Part shown: positions 8,510 through 18,187 of the stretch, in pieces
How the letters are laid out: each line of letters opens with the position of its first letter
How positions within the stretch are numbered: the stretch's first letter is position 1
NCBI GenBank assembly: GCA_964405435.1
Contig: CAYOOD010000016.1
Span: 1 to 64,000 of the forward strand
Direction: 5' to 3'
From: DVEG01 sp964405435
GTDB taxonomy: Bacteria; Cyanobacteriota; Cyanobacteriia; Cyanobacteriales; Oscillatoriaceae
Length of the DNA: 64,000 nucleotides
The notes under the pieces: model-generated
Databases searched by the model: none
What the model was told of the DNA's origin: nothing
The model's input: only the letters and a program-made list of their open reading frames with translations
Program-made: the position numbers and the translations under genes

Positions 8510-9766
8510 ATCCCGTTCGCAACCCTTATAGCAATCATTAAATTTGTGTAAAGTACCGACCTCGACAGTAATGTAAAGATTTGATAAGCTGTCTGTGTGA
8601 GGAAAAGCCAATTCCCAAAAGGCCGATCCGAACTTTCACAAAATTTACAGAGAATTTTCATCCTTTTGCTGTAACAATAGGTTACGGCTCGGCTGCGCGA
8701 TTCACGCGCTTGCCCTGCAGACCTGCAGGACGGTGGAGGCAAGACCAGTAGGAACCCCTCTACTTCCGCTAGCGATTCCAGTTAAACGCCTGACTTTGGT
8801 GGAACAAACGCTCAGCGGCAAGATTTTTTGGTGTAGGAGTGAAAGTCGAGTAAAAGCGAACTGCAGCCACCCGGCGAGGTGACTGCATTGTGACAAACCG
8901 CAATCCGGTACAGTATCGGGAAACTGCTCAGTTCCCTCGTGCCGAAGATCTCGAACGTGCGGCAGTCCCTAGGGGCCACTAGCCGAGCGGGCACAACCCA
9001 CCTAGTCGCCTGTACTGCTCTTCAGGATAGGTTCCAGCCAGTTCCCGAAGAGGCTGGAGGTTTGGCGTCTTTATATCTGAGGAGGTTCAACGATCGAGTT
9101 AGCTTCGGGCTGTCCTAAGCAGGAGCTGCGAAACCGTAAAAATTAAAAGCTATAATTTTTAGTTTTTACGCGCATCTTTTAGTCTCGATATCCGCCCCCA
9201 GCCATAGTCTGGCGCTCGCCTTGGAATGAGCAATTCTACTTCCACCGACAGAGCAAACTGCTTGAAAGAAGTAAACCATTGAGGGATTTTCCCTGAAATT
9301 TTCTATCTAGCAGTCGGGCGATATTCAACAGCCCAGTCATCCTTGAAGCTGTAGTTTTCTGAGCGCGGAAATTAGTTTCCAGCCCATAAGGGGCAATAGT
9401 TTGACTGGCAATTCGCCTGACGGCGACAGACAAGCGCCTCACGCGCCATCCATAAGGCACGAGGGCAGGCAACCGACTAGCCCTCAAGCGAGTAGAAGCT
9501 TGCAAGTGTCAGTAAAAAAGCTGGGGGAGTACGGATTGGGGGCTGAAAAATCTGTAAATTTGCGGATGACGTTCTTGGCTGCCGCCTGATGCAGTAGAAA
9601 TTAGTAGAAAAGTCTCACTCCCGCTCGGACGGCGATCGAAACAACCCCCCCACTGATTGACGCCACCTTCCCGGCGTGCAGACAGATCGAATACTGGCTA
9701 CTTGCAGCTCGTGAAAGCCGAGTTGATGTTACAAAATCAGGTTTAATAGAGGAGGTGAAAGGACAA
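8510..9766. other. 1.25-kb intergenic region with hairpins
   Basis: No frame here looks coding on either strand. There are two good inverted repeats: TCCAGCC/GGCTGGA around 9032-9058, and an AT-rich one with arms CGTAAAAA and TTTTTACG around 9136-9171, which could be a bidirectional terminator. The 8690-9120 part is GC-rich and looks structured. I compared it by eye with RNase P RNA, tmRNA, SRP RNA and the cobalamin riboswitch and found no match. Confidence 0.5.
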
Positions 9767-9958
9767 ATGGCACCTACAACCTACGCGCGATTCATCCGCT
9801 TTCTCCAAGAAGATTTGGCCATCTCGGCGTCTTCTCTCAAAATAGCTCTGCGCCATCGGGAGCAAGATCCCGGCCCGTTGCCGATGATCCTCTGGCAGTA
9901 CGGCTTGGTGACAATCGAACAGTTAGAGCGGATTTACGATTGGCTGGAAACAGCCTGA
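9767..9958 (+). CDS. DUF2949-family small protein
   Basis: A 63-residue soluble protein of unknown function. The ATG at 9767 is preceded by GAGGAGGTGAAAGG, a strong ribosome binding site that decides this start over the ATG at 9755. The sequence TYARFIRFLQEDLAISASS followed by LPMILWQYGLVTIEQL and ending DWLETA matches my memory of the cyanobacterial DUF2949 family, which is confined to cyanobacteria. No partner gene is adjacent. Confidence 0.85.
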   Translation: MAPTTYARFIRFLQEDLAISASSLKIALRHREQDPGPLPMILWQYGLVTIEQLERIYDWLETA

Positions 9959-10640
9959 GAGTGTTTTAATACTCGCCAACAGTAAAATGCATTGGTTCTT
10001 ACCTGTGAAGAAGCTGCCAACCCTCAACCCCCCGTCGTTTATGCACTGGGCAGCGCCGCCCTACCGAACGGGCAGCGCCGCTTTGGGGTGTCGGGGATCG
10101 GATAGGGAAAAGGCTTCGTCCTGCAGGAAAAAAGTGCTATCCGGCGAACTAGGCACAACGATACTTGCCAGCGTCCGTGCCGCTAAAAATCTCGCTCTCT
10201 ACTCAGCAAATAAGTGAAGCTGGACGCGCTGTTTAATTGAAAAAAACAATTTACTACGGCATTTTTGGAAAGCTTTTGTGAATTTATGGACGCCTATCAG
10301 GCAATAAAAGAGCGGGTCTGACACTCAGCCCGCTCTTTTATATATCAACCCGATACTTGACCTTTTTAAACATATAAATTTCATAAAATTTGACTTTTTG
10401 ATTTTTTGCTTATTGTTTGCAAGTCCTTCAAAAAGGGAAAATGCAAAGAATAAAGGACAAAACCCCAAAAATTCAGAAAGCAATTTAATTGTTTTGGACA
10501 GGCTGCAAAAGCCGGGACAAATCAGCACGCAGGAGGTCGTGGTAGAGGACAAGTGTCTCATATCCAGTCTGGCAGGTCATGGGTAATCGGGAAGAACAAT
10601 CCCACCCATTACCCATGACCCATTACCAATGCCCCATTGT
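9959..10640. other. Intergenic region with terminator and palindrome
   Basis: No supported gene; a 76-codon plus-strand frame at 9987-10217 has no family resemblance. It holds the terminator at 10306-10339 and a 13-bp perfect inverted repeat GGTCATGGGTAAT (10575-10587) / ATTACCCATGACC (10608-10620). The right arm continues into repeated CCCATTACC units of the STRR type. Confidence 0.5.
10306..10339. terminator. Bidirectional rho-independent terminator
   Basis: Perfect 11-bp stem AAAAGAGCGGG/CCCGCTCTTTT around a 12-nt loop. Because the stem has A and T runs at its ends it can stop transcription from both sides: the DUF2949 side and the aminotransferase side. Confidence 0.8.
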
Positions 10641-11804
10641 TTAGCCGGGGGACGATTGGGCGAACGCCTTGGCTGCGGCTGCTACGCCGGCACCAGGGGT
10701 AAAGTTATTGCTGCCCAATTCCAGCAAGACGGCTTCCAGAGCGGCGATCGCGCCGAGGATGTCGCGATCGCTCACAAACCCCAAGTGGCCAATCCGAAAC
10801 ACTTTCCCCTTCAAGTGGTCTTGCCCGTCAGCGAGGACGATATCAAACCGCTTCTTAATCAGAGAGCGGATTTTGTCCACTTCCACCTGTACCGGAGCCA
10901 CCGCCGTAATCGCCGGAGAAGCCACCTCATCCGCCGCAAACAGCGGCATTCCCAACGCCGCCACCGCCGCGCGCGTCCCCTTCATCAAACGCTGGTGGCG
11001 GGCAAACAAGTTGTCTAACCCCTCCTTCTTCATCATCCGCAGCGTTTCTTGCAGGGCGAAATACATATTCACCGGAGGCGTAAACGGCGTGCTATTTTTT
11101 GCCGCATCTTTGCGGTACTTGCCCAAATCCAGATAATAGCGGGGCAATTTTGCAGTTTTATAAGCTTCCCAAGCTTTGGGGCTGACTGCCACAAAACCCA
11201 AACCGGGCGGAATCATGTAAGCTTTTTGAGAACCCGAAGCGATGACGTCAAGGCCCCAAGCGTCCATCGGCACGTTAGCCGCTCCCAAACTGGTCACTGC
11301 ATCAACCATTATCAGCGCTTCGCCGTGATTCTTGACGTGGCGGTTGATCGCTTCGAGATCGTTGAGGACGCCCGTAGAAGTTTCGCTGTGGGTGACGATA
11401 ACCGCTTTAATTTGTTTTTCTTTGTCCGCTTCCAGTTTTTCGCGAAACTGTTCGGGATCGAGCGCTTTTCCCCACTCGGCAGCGATCTGCTCGACATTGA
11501 GGCCGTAAGCTTCGCAAACTTCGGCCCAGCGTTCGCCAAATTTGCCGTTACACCCCACCAAAACGCGATCGCCCGGGCTGAGAAAATTAATAATTCCCGC
11601 TTCCATCGCCCCCGTGCCGCTGGCGGTCAGCACCAGCACGTCACTTTGCGTCTGGTGCAGCCATTTTAGGTTTTCCGTCACCTCTGCCACGATGGGGATA
11701 AAATCGCTGCTGCGGTGGCCAATCGGGTGTTTAGCCAGTGCCCGCAGTGCCGATTCCGGCACTGGCGTCGGCCCTGGAATCATCAGCATCAGTTTGTCGT
11801 CCAT
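10641..11804 (-). CDS. Class V aminotransferase, serine/alanine-glyoxylate type
   Basis: PLP enzyme of 387 residues, the family often labelled soluble hydrogenase 42-kDa subunit in cyanobacteria; it probably transfers an amino group to glyoxylate in photorespiration. Start is MLMIPGPTPVPESAL. SGTGAMEAG binds the cofactor phosphate, VDAVTSLGA holds the PLP-ring Asp, and the Schiff-base Lys is in ASGSQKAYMIPPG. The C-terminus is FRIGHLGFVSDRDIL. The last 20 residues are Ala-rich. The exact amino donor cannot be told from sequence. It is transcribed alone, with the terminator about 300 bp downstream. Confidence 0.92.
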   Translation of the reverse strand: MDDKLMLMIPGPTPVPESALRALAKHPIGHRSSDFIPIVAEVTENLKWLHQTQSDVLVLTASGTGAMEAGIINFLSPGDRVLVGCNGKFGERWAEVCEAYGLNVEQIAAEWGKALDPEQFREKLEADKEKQIKAVIVTHSETSTGVLNDLEAINRHVKNHGEALIMVDAVTSLGAANVPMDAWGLDVIASGSQKAYMIPPGLGFVAVSPKAWEAYKTAKLPRYYLDLGKYRKDAAKNSTPFTPPVNMYFALQETLRMMKKEGLDNLFARHQRLMKGTRAAVAALGMPLFAADEVASPAITAVAPVQVEVDKIRSLIKKRFDIVLADGQDHLKGKVFRIGHLGFVSDRDILGAIAALEAVLLELGSNNFTPGAGVAAAAKAFAQSSPG

Positions 11805-11979
11805 GAATTCTTCCTACTCTTTCAAAACTTTTTTTAGAGGCGTTCAACCTCTGAGCTATTCCCACTCCCAAAGAAAGAATGAAGGGCGAACTTCTAATGT
11901 GAAGTATTAAATTTATTGCACCTAGAAGTTTTTTTTCTCTTCTTCCATCTTCCGATTTCCTTCTCCTACAACCTTGTCC

Positions 11980-12261
11980 CTACGCGGGGGGTTGCCGACC
12001 TGCTTTCAAACAATTTGCGGCAGAAACCTGCTCTGTGTCGCCTTCATTGAGGGACCAGCGGTACTCAATGGGCACGTTCGCTCTCTCGCACCTGTCTTCC
12101 AGTTGCTTCTGTTGGGCAAGGGCTTTGCGGAGCGTCACGATGATTTGTTGTACCTGTTCGCGCTGAGAAGGGACGTGTCCCACAGCCAACATTGTTTGAC
12201 GTTCTAACAGTTGCAGTAGAAGCTCGTAGTGAATGTGAGAAGGAAGGGGGATGGGCTCCAT
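11980..12261 (-). CDS. DUF5340-like cyanobacterial small protein
   Basis: A 93-residue helical protein, start MEPIPLPSHIHYELLLQLLERQ, with a Gln-rich helix (REQVQQIIVTLRKALAQQKQ). It resembles the cyanobacteria-specific DUF5340 family as I remember it. There is no signal peptide, membrane segment or catalytic motif. It stands alone between the aminotransferase and trpC, all on the same strand. Confidence 0.75.
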   Translation of the reverse strand: MEPIPLPSHIHYELLLQLLERQTMLAVGHVPSQREQVQQIIVTLRKALAQQKQLEDRCERANVPIEYRWSLNEGDTEQVSAANCLKAGRQPPA

Positions 12262-12366
12262 GAAATCCGATCTACCTCAAGTTAATCGAGACCCAATCAA
12301 ATAGAATGAGGCGTTGCAGAACCAAAAACTAATTCGGGCTCTCGAGTGTCGCCGCCACTAAAACCT

Positions 12367-12392
12367 CTCTGGGTATATCTTTATACCCAGAG
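12367..12392 (-). terminator. Probable trpC terminator
   Basis: Perfect 11-bp hairpin CTCTGGGTATA/TATACCCAGAG with loop TCTT. On the minus strand it is followed by GAGGTTTTAG, and it lies 60 bp after the trpC stop. Confidence 0.65.
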
Positions 12393-12451
12393 CCATTCTC
12401 GCATCATACTGCAAAGTTGGCTGTTTTTGCTAGGCCCTTTTGGGATTCCCG

Positions 12452-13336
12452 TCACTTGCCCTGCACGAGAGCCGCGATCGCGCTCTTGGTGTCGGGTTGT
12501 TTCACCAGCGACTCTCCGATCAGAACTGCGTCGGCTCCGGCATCGGCAACCAGACTCAGATCTGCTGGCGCGTTCAGTCCCGATTCACTCACCACTAGGA
12601 TACCCCGATCCTGCAACTGACTGCCTCGTTCTTTCAGAAGTCCGACAGTTGTTTGCAAGTCAACTGAAAAATCTTCTAGATTGCGATTGTTAATCCCTAC
12701 CAAGGTAACGCCTTCGATCGCCAATACCCGATCCAATTCTTCTAAGGTATGCACTTCTACTAGCGGTGTCATCCCCAGCGACTTGACAATTTTTACAAAA
12801 TACTCTACGTCTTTGTCAGACAAAATTGCTGCAATCAACAGCACCGCATCCGCGCCGTGCAGGCGGGCGAGATAAATTTGGTAGGGATAAATGACAAAAT
12901 CTTTGCACAGAAGCGGCAACTCTACAGCTTGTCTGATTTCGGTTAGGTATTTAAAGCTACCTTGAAAAAACTTTTCGTCAGTCAACACTGATATGCAGGC
13001 AGCACCGCCTTTCTGGTAAGATCGGGCGATCGCCACCGGGTTAAAATCCTCCCGGATCACGCCCTTAGAAGGAGACGCCTTCTTCACCTCAGCAATAATT
13101 GCCGAGGGCGCTGCCGCCCGCAGGGCAGCTAAAAAGTCCCGGGGGCTGGGAGCGGCGCTCACTTGTTGCTGCAACTCCTGTAGGGGCAACCTTTCGCGCA
13201 TTTGCGCCACTTCGGTTTCTTTGTGCCAGACGATTTTCTCTAGGATATTGCGCGGTTCGGCATCGGGGTGGCGGACCTCGTAGCGCAAGCTGGCAACGTT
13301 AACGGGGGGATTTGGGGGACGGCGACGAATGTGCAT
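12452..13336 (-). CDS. trpC: Indole-3-glycerol phosphate synthase
   Basis: TIM-barrel enzyme that closes the indole ring in tryptophan synthesis. I place the start at the ATG at 13336 (MHIRRRPPNPPVNVASLRYE), giving 294 residues as usual for cyanobacterial TrpC; the upstream open frame translates a tandem repeat and is not part of the protein. Motifs: IIAEVKKASPSKG, SVLTDEKFFQG, LLCKDFVIYPYQI, LVGINNRNLEDFSVDL and VSESGLN. It is monofunctional, not fused to trpF. It follows lpdA on the same strand across a 180-bp repeat-containing gap. Confidence 0.95.
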   Translation of the reverse strand: MHIRRRPPNPPVNVASLRYEVRHPDAEPRNILEKIVWHKETEVAQMRERLPLQELQQQVSAAPSPRDFLAALRAAAPSAIIAEVKKASPSKGVIREDFNPVAIARSYQKGGAACISVLTDEKFFQGSFKYLTEIRQAVELPLLCKDFVIYPYQIYLARLHGADAVLLIAAILSDKDVEYFVKIVKSLGMTPLVEVHTLEELDRVLAIEGVTLVGINNRNLEDFSVDLQTTVGLLKERGSQLQDRGILVVSESGLNAPADLSLVADAGADAVLIGESLVKQPDTKSAIAALVQGK

Positions 13337-13399
13337 AGTTGAAAACCGGGTTTGGCGAATAGGGCATGGGGCAGTGAGAATGGGGGGAGTGTGGAGTAG

Positions 13400-13476
<77 letters not shown>

Positions 13477-13517
13477 AACCCTTCCTTGCCCCCTTTGGCT
13501 GGGAACAGCTTTTTATT

Positions 13518-14939
13518 TTAATGAGTTGCGATCGCCCGCTTGTAGGCTTCGTCAAGAACTTCTGAGAGCGTGGGGTGGGTGTGGACTTGAAATGCCAGAT
13601 CCCGCACTGACTGCCGCTGGGCGATGGCGTTGGCGGCTTCCTGAATCAAGTCGGCGGCGTGGATGCCCAGGATGTGGACGCCGAGCACTTCCCCACTATC
13701 TTGGCGGTAGATCACTTTCGCCAGCCCTTCCGTTTCTCCCTCGGCGATCGCCTTAGAATTGCCTTTAAAATACGTCCTGACTGCCCCCACTTCAAACCCT
13801 TCTGCTTTTCCGAGTTCCTTCGCTGCCGGTTCCGTCAGTCCCACAAAGCTGATTTCCGGGTGCGTAAAAGCAGCCGCCGGGACGCTGCGATAGTCCACAG
13901 TCCGGGTACGCCCGCAGATCGTTTCGACGGCAGCGATCCCCTGAGCCGACGCCGCGTGCGCCAGCATCATTTTGCCGGTCGCGTCGCCGATCGCCCACAG
14001 GTGCGGCACCGCTTCGCCTCCGGAGAGTACCGCCATGCGATCGTCTGTGGGAATGAATCCGCGCCGGTCGAGATCGACGCCCACAGATTCCAATCCCAAA
14101 TCTTTCGTGTAGGGAACCCGCCCCGTGGCCACCAAGCAGGCGTCTACTTCCAGCACTTCGACCACTTCTTTCGTTTTCGCATCGGCGAGTTCGATCGCCA
14201 CAGGCGAGCCGGGGGTAACTTTTTTCGCCAACAATCCGACGCGCGTGTCGATGTCGCGGGGGGCAATCAGCACCCGCTGGGCTTGCTTGGCGATGTCCGG
14301 GTCAAACGTGGGCATCAACTGGTCTAGGGCTTCAATCATGGTGATTTCGCAGCCCAGCGCTGTATAGATGTCGGCAAATTCCAAGCCGATATAGCCGCTG
14401 CCGATAATGGCCACCCACGGCGGCAGGGATTCCAGCTTCAGGGCGTCGTCGCTGGTAAAGACGGTTTTGCCGTCGATTTCGATCCCCGGTGGCACCCAAG
14501 GAACGGAACCGGGAGCTAGGATGATGTCGCGGGCGGTAATGGTTTTGTCACCTGTAGAGATTTTTTGCGGCCCGACAATTTTGCCCCATCCTTTGATAAC
14601 GTCTACGCCCAGACGCTTGAGGCTGTTGGTCATGTCGCCGCGAATTTTGCTGACGATATTGACAGCGTGGTCGGCGATCGCTTGTCGGTCGAATCTTACA
14701 TTTTCTAATTGAATGCCCAGGGCCTTCAGGTGGTGGGCGTCTCGCAATTCCCGCACCCGCCCGGAGGCAGCTAAGAGGGCTTTCGAGGGGATGCAGCCGC
14801 GATTGATACAGGTGCCGCCCATTTCGCCAGCTTCGACAATGGCCACTTTCAGGCCGCAGCTCACCGCGTGCAGGGCTGCCCCGTGTCCGCCGACGCCCGC
14901 TCCAATTATTACTAAATCGAAGTCAAATCCTTGTACCAT
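13518..14939 (-). CDS. lpdA: Dihydrolipoyl dehydrogenase (E3)
   Basis: FAD flavoprotein of 473 residues, the E3 component shared by pyruvate dehydrogenase and the glycine cleavage system. It has the FAD motif IIGAGVGGHGAALHA (11-25), the redox disulphide GGTCINRGCIPSKALL (Cys44 and Cys49), the NAD motif IIGSGYIGLEF, the second FAD motif LWAIGDATG, and the C-terminal catalytic His-Glu in HTHPTLSEVLDE. The neighbourhood with trpC and a SpoU-type methylase recurs in cyanobacteria as far as I recall. Confidence 0.96.
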   Translation of the reverse strand: MVQGFDFDLVIIGAGVGGHGAALHAVSCGLKVAIVEAGEMGGTCINRGCIPSKALLAASGRVRELRDAHHLKALGIQLENVRFDRQAIADHAVNIVSKIRGDMTNSLKRLGVDVIKGWGKIVGPQKISTGDKTITARDIILAPGSVPWVPPGIEIDGKTVFTSDDALKLESLPPWVAIIGSGYIGLEFADIYTALGCEITMIEALDQLMPTFDPDIAKQAQRVLIAPRDIDTRVGLLAKKVTPGSPVAIELADAKTKEVVEVLEVDACLVATGRVPYTKDLGLESVGVDLDRRGFIPTDDRMAVLSGGEAVPHLWAIGDATGKMMLAHAASAQGIAAVETICGRTRTVDYRSVPAAAFTHPEISFVGLTEPAAKELGKAEGFEVGAVRTYFKGNSKAIAEGETEGLAKVIYRQDSGEVLGVHILGIHAADLIQEAANAIAQRQSVRDLAFQVHTHPTLSEVLDEAYKRAIATH

Positions 14940-15390
14940 AGCAAGTTTAGAGTTTAGAGTTTAGCGTTTAGTTCGACCAAAGCCGAGCAGCATTTCCGTG
15001 CTTGCGGTTGTCGAGTTCTCCGCGATCGCAGAGGCGATCGCATAAGACGAGTGTTGGTAGCAGCCTATCTATTTTCAACTGGACTGGGGCGCTTAGGCAA
15101 TATCCGTAGAAATATCAGTATTGAGGGGGATTTGTAAAAGCGTCGGTTGCAGTCTGCTTGGCTGTCGAGCCGGGAAAACCTCAAGAAGAGTTTACAATTG
15201 CGGGCGAAAGTCGAGAAGATTCGCTACCGTGTCCGTAAAATCCTAGTGGCTAAACCGGATAAAAGTCGGTACACTCAGCATAATGATTGTTGTGCGCGGC
15301 ACTTTGGAAAAAGTGGCCTTCAGTCGCCAGGGCAAGTAGCCGAGACGAGCAGTCTTTGTTTTTTAGTCCCAAAGTTTGGAGTCAAGCATT
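14940..15390. other. Intergenic region with STRR
   Basis: Begins with tandem GTTTAGA units at about 14946-14972 just upstream of lpdA, then two HIP1 octamers. A 109-codon plus frame at 15147-15476 runs through it but has no family resemblance; I see no gene before 15391. Confidence 0.5.
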
Positions 15391-15633
15391 ATGAGTCACG
15401 ATGGGCAACATCTGCGTCGCGCCGCCGTCAAATCTTTTTTCGAGTCGCTGGACAAATTGCAGACAGAGCTGGATGATACGAGCGTCCAGCCCGATCCGAG
15501 CCAGCCAGTGGCAAGCAAGACCGAAAAAAATAAGCGTGCGGGTTTTAACTTGCACGAGTTAGAAGAAGCGGTGGCGGATATCGAGCAATTTTTTCAGCAG
15601 CAGAATCAACAATCGACCGCCTCTATGGAGTGA
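15391..15633 (+). CDS. Hypothetical cyanobacterial protein
   Basis: An 80-residue acidic, soluble protein. The ATG at 15391 has GGAG about 11 nt upstream and gives MSHDGQHLRRAAVKSFFESL. The two ends are helical, separated by a polar Pro/Ser/Lys linker; the second helix is LHELEEAVADIEQFFQQQ. I recall similar unnamed cyanobacterial proteins but no function. Its last 11 nt overlap the convergent methylase gene. Confidence 0.7.
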   Translation: MSHDGQHLRRAAVKSFFESLDKLQTELDDTSVQPDPSQPVASKTEKNKRAGFNLHELEEAVADIEQFFQQQNQQSTASME

Positions 15634-16408
15634 AGCCCCGCTGGCGTCGAGCCTCGTAGAGGATGAGAGCAGCGGCGATCGCGACATTCAACGATTCCAC
15701 CCCAGCACTGAGGGGAATCCTCGCGTATCGATCGCACAGCGCCAACAAATCCGCCGACAGTCCTGCGCCTTCATTGCCCAGCAAAATCAACGTGGGCGTC
15801 TGATAGTCTATGTCCCAGTAGGTTTCTTTGGCAGCCGCCAGAGTTGCCACTACTTGCACTCCTTGTTGCCGGCAGTATAAGACCTCGCGCTTCAAATCCG
15901 GACTGACGGCTACCGGCAATCGAAACCACGCTCCTGCTGATGCTCTGAGTACCTTGGGATGATCCGCATCGGCACAGTCAGCACTGAGCCACAAACCCGA
16001 CGCGCCGACGGCAGCGGCTGTGCGGATGATGGTGCCCAAGTTGCCCGGATCTTGTATCGTTTCCAAGGCCAGAGTTAAATCGATATTGGCCAATTGTTGC
16101 CGAGCGGGCGATCGCCTCGCCGTCGCCACTACTCCGTCGGGGTGAACTGTCGTCGCCAGTGATTCCAATACTTGAGAACTGACGAGTTCCGATCTCCCTG
16201 CCTGCTGGGAGGCTCTCTCCCACAGTTCCGGGTGACGCTCCTGCCATTGCGGCGTACAGCAAACCGTTTCCAGCGGGTAAGATACCGCACAGGCTTCTTG
16301 CAGCAAGTGCGTTCCTTCTAATAAAAACAGCTCTTGCTCCCGCCGCCCTTTGGAGGCGTGCAGCTTTCGGATTTGTTTTACCAGAGGATTCTGCAGGCTT
16401 GTCAGCAT
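15623..16408 (-). CDS. TrmH/SpoU-family RNA 2'-O-methyltransferase
   Basis: A 261-residue SPOUT methyltransferase. The N-terminal substrate-binding domain starts TSLQNPLVKQIRKLHASKGR. The C-terminal knotted domain has the three SpoU motifs: LALETIQDPGNLGTIIRTA, LILLGNEGAGLS and IPLSAGVESLNVAIAAALILYE. It methylates a ribose in rRNA or tRNA; which one cannot be read from sequence. It overlaps the convergent gene at 15391-15633 by 11 nt and lies beside tRNA-Leu. Confidence 0.9.
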   Translation of the reverse strand: MLTSLQNPLVKQIRKLHASKGRREQELFLLEGTHLLQEACAVSYPLETVCCTPQWQERHPELWERASQQAGRSELVSSQVLESLATTVHPDGVVATARRSPARQQLANIDLTLALETIQDPGNLGTIIRTAAAVGASGLWLSADCADADHPKVLRASAGAWFRLPVAVSPDLKREVLYCRQQGVQVVATLAAAKETYWDIDYQTPTLILLGNEGAGLSADLLALCDRYARIPLSAGVESLNVAIAAALILYEARRQRGFTP

Positions 16409-16476
16409 TAAAGGTTAAAAATGATGAGAGGCGGGTACGGGGGAACCCCCCCTTACCCACCCCACACTCTGTTCGA

Positions 16477-16558
16477 TGCGGAACCCGGGACTTGAACCCG
16501 GAAGGCTTGCACCACATGAACCTGAATCATGCGCGTCTACCAATTCCGCCAGTTCCGC
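16477..16558 (-). tRNA. tRNA-Leu(CAG)
   Basis: Reverse strand reads GCGGAACTGGCGGAATTGGT at the 5' end and closes with the 7-bp acceptor GCGGAAC/GTTCCGC plus discriminator A. The anticodon arm is CATGA-TTCAGGT-TCATG (anticodon CAG), followed by a long variable arm as in class II tRNAs; the T arm contains GGTTCAAGT. CCA is not encoded. It is 82 nt with no intron. Confidence 0.95.
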
Positions 16559-16786
16559 TTGGTGTGTTGATTCACATTGCAATATCCTATGGTAGTGATG
16601 TTATCTGCGCTTGTCAACCCCTTTTAAAAAATTTTTTTTGCCAGAAGGGGGAAATGTCAGGAACTGACAACGCGATCGACCGGAAACCTTGACATTTGGA
16701 ATCTTTCCGGTAGGATCGGAACCAACTCAGAACAGAAAAATTATTCATCGATTCTGGAGGGTAGACCCATTACTTCCTCTCTAAGC

Positions 16787-18151
16787 TTGACAAATAATCA
16801 CGCTTCCCCTGAAGAAGCAGACAAATCCATCCTGCACATTTGGGGTCGGTCTCCTCTGCAAGGCCACGTCAGGATTAGCGGGGCCAAAAACGCCGCCTTG
16901 GTCGTGATGGCCGGTGCCTTGCTCTGTCCCGAAGATTGCCGGATTCGCAACGTTCCGATCTTGGCAGACGTGACTCGCATGGGTCAAATTCTCGCGGCTC
17001 TAGGGGTGAAAATAGAGCAGCGGGGAGATATTTTAGATGTCAATGCCAGCGACATCAGCAAATCTCAGGCTCCTTACGAATTGGTGAGCCAGTTGCGGGC
17101 CAGTTTCTTCGCGATCGGCCCATTGCTGGCCCGCCAGGGAGAAGCCCGCGTCCCGCTCCCCGGGGGCTGCGCGATCGGCGCTCGACCAGTTGACTTGCAC
17201 GTCCGAGGGCTGCAGGCAATGGGTGCCGACGTTCAGATCGAACACGGAATGGTCAATGCCTACGTCACTGGAGCCAGCCGACGGTTGAAGGGAGCAAAAA
17301 TTTACCTGGATTACCCGAGCGTGGGCGCAACCGAAACGCTGATGATGGCAGCAACGTTGGCGGAAGGGGAAACGACGATAGAAAATGCTGCCCAAGAGCC
17401 CGAGGTAGTGGATCTGGCGAATTTCTGCCGCTCGATGGGGGCGCGCATCGCTGGTGCGGGCACGAAGACGATCGTCGTATCTGGGGTGCCGCGCTTGCAC
17501 TCGACGGATTATTCTATAGTCCCCGATCGCATCGAAGCGGGGACGTTTTTAGTGGCGGGGGCGCTGCCCGGGTCGGATATCAGCTTGTTTCCGGTGGTGC
17601 CGGATCACCTGACTGCCGTGCTGTCTAAGTTGCAGGCGATCGGGGCAAGCATCGTCTCGGAGGAGCCCGATCGCCTGCGCATCGTGGCAGGAGACGCGAT
17701 TAAGGCAACGGATATCGAAACACTTCCCTATCCCGGTTTCCCCACGGACATGCAGGCGCAGTTTATGGCACTGTTGACCCTCGGTGACGGGGACAGCGTG
17801 ATTACGGAAACGGTTTTCGAGAATCGGATGCGTCACGTCCCTGAATTGAATCGCATGGGGGCAGACATTCGCGTTAAAGGCAACCACGCGATCGTCCGAG
17901 GGGTGCCCCTGCTTTCGGGAGCGCCAGTCGTGGCCACAGACCTGCGGGCTTCGGCAGCTTTGGTGATTGCGGGGTTGGCAGCACAGGGCAAAACCACCAT
18001 CCAGCAATTGCAGCACCTCGATCGCGGTTACGAAAAGCTGGACTTGAAACTGCAGCAAATCGGGGCACGCCTGCAGCGGGTGCCGGCTGAAGCCGAAGGG
18101 GACGTTTTACCTGCGACAGACGATTCACGCGCCGAATCCACACTAAAATAA
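16787..18151 (+). CDS. murA: UDP-N-acetylglucosamine 1-carboxyvinyltransferase
   Basis: First committed step of peptidoglycan synthesis: adds enolpyruvate from PEP to UDP-GlcNAc. The two-domain fold is shown by GHVRISGAKNAAL near the N-terminus, the catalytic Cys in PLPGGCAIGARPVDLH, DYPSVGATETLMMAA and GFPTDMQAQFMAL. The 454 residues from TTG (16787) match the family. The better-placed ribosome site GGAGGG (16756-16761) instead points to an in-frame ATT at 16769, which would add six residues (ITSSLS). A polar, poorly conserved tail follows after residue 430. An M48 peptidase gene follows in the same direction. Confidence 0.95.
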   Translation: MTNNHASPEEADKSILHIWGRSPLQGHVRISGAKNAALVVMAGALLCPEDCRIRNVPILADVTRMGQILAALGVKIEQRGDILDVNASDISKSQAPYELVSQLRASFFAIGPLLARQGEARVPLPGGCAIGARPVDLHVRGLQAMGADVQIEHGMVNAYVTGASRRLKGAKIYLDYPSVGATETLMMAATLAEGETTIENAAQEPEVVDLANFCRSMGARIAGAGTKTIVVSGVPRLHSTDYSIVPDRIEAGTFLVAGALPGSDISLFPVVPDHLTAVLSKLQAIGASIVSEEPDRLRIVAGDAIKATDIETLPYPGFPTDMQAQFMALLTLGDGDSVITETVFENRMRHVPELNRMGADIRVKGNHAIVRGVPLLSGAPVVATDLRASAALVIAGLAAQGKTTIQQLQHLDRGYEKLDLKLQQIGARLQRVPAEAEGDVLPATDDSRAESTLK

Positions 18152-18187
18152 GACACTGGGACCCTTTACCTGGATGTTTGCACCGGC

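Noticed and set aside
8690..9130. RNase P RNA, tmRNA or cobalamin riboswitch
   Set aside because: The conserved core motifs of these RNAs are not present by eye.
9236..9505. 89-codon minus-strand frame in the 1.25-kb gap
   Set aside because: No ribosome site, no family resemblance, composition of non-coding sequence.
9987..10217. 76-codon plus frame after the DUF2949 gene
   Set aside because: No family resemblance; runs through repeat-like GC-rich sequence.
10575..10620. Terminator of the class V aminotransferase
   Set aside because: The 13-bp inverted repeat has a 20-nt loop and no T-run; it looks like repeat DNA, and a better terminator lies at 10306-10339.
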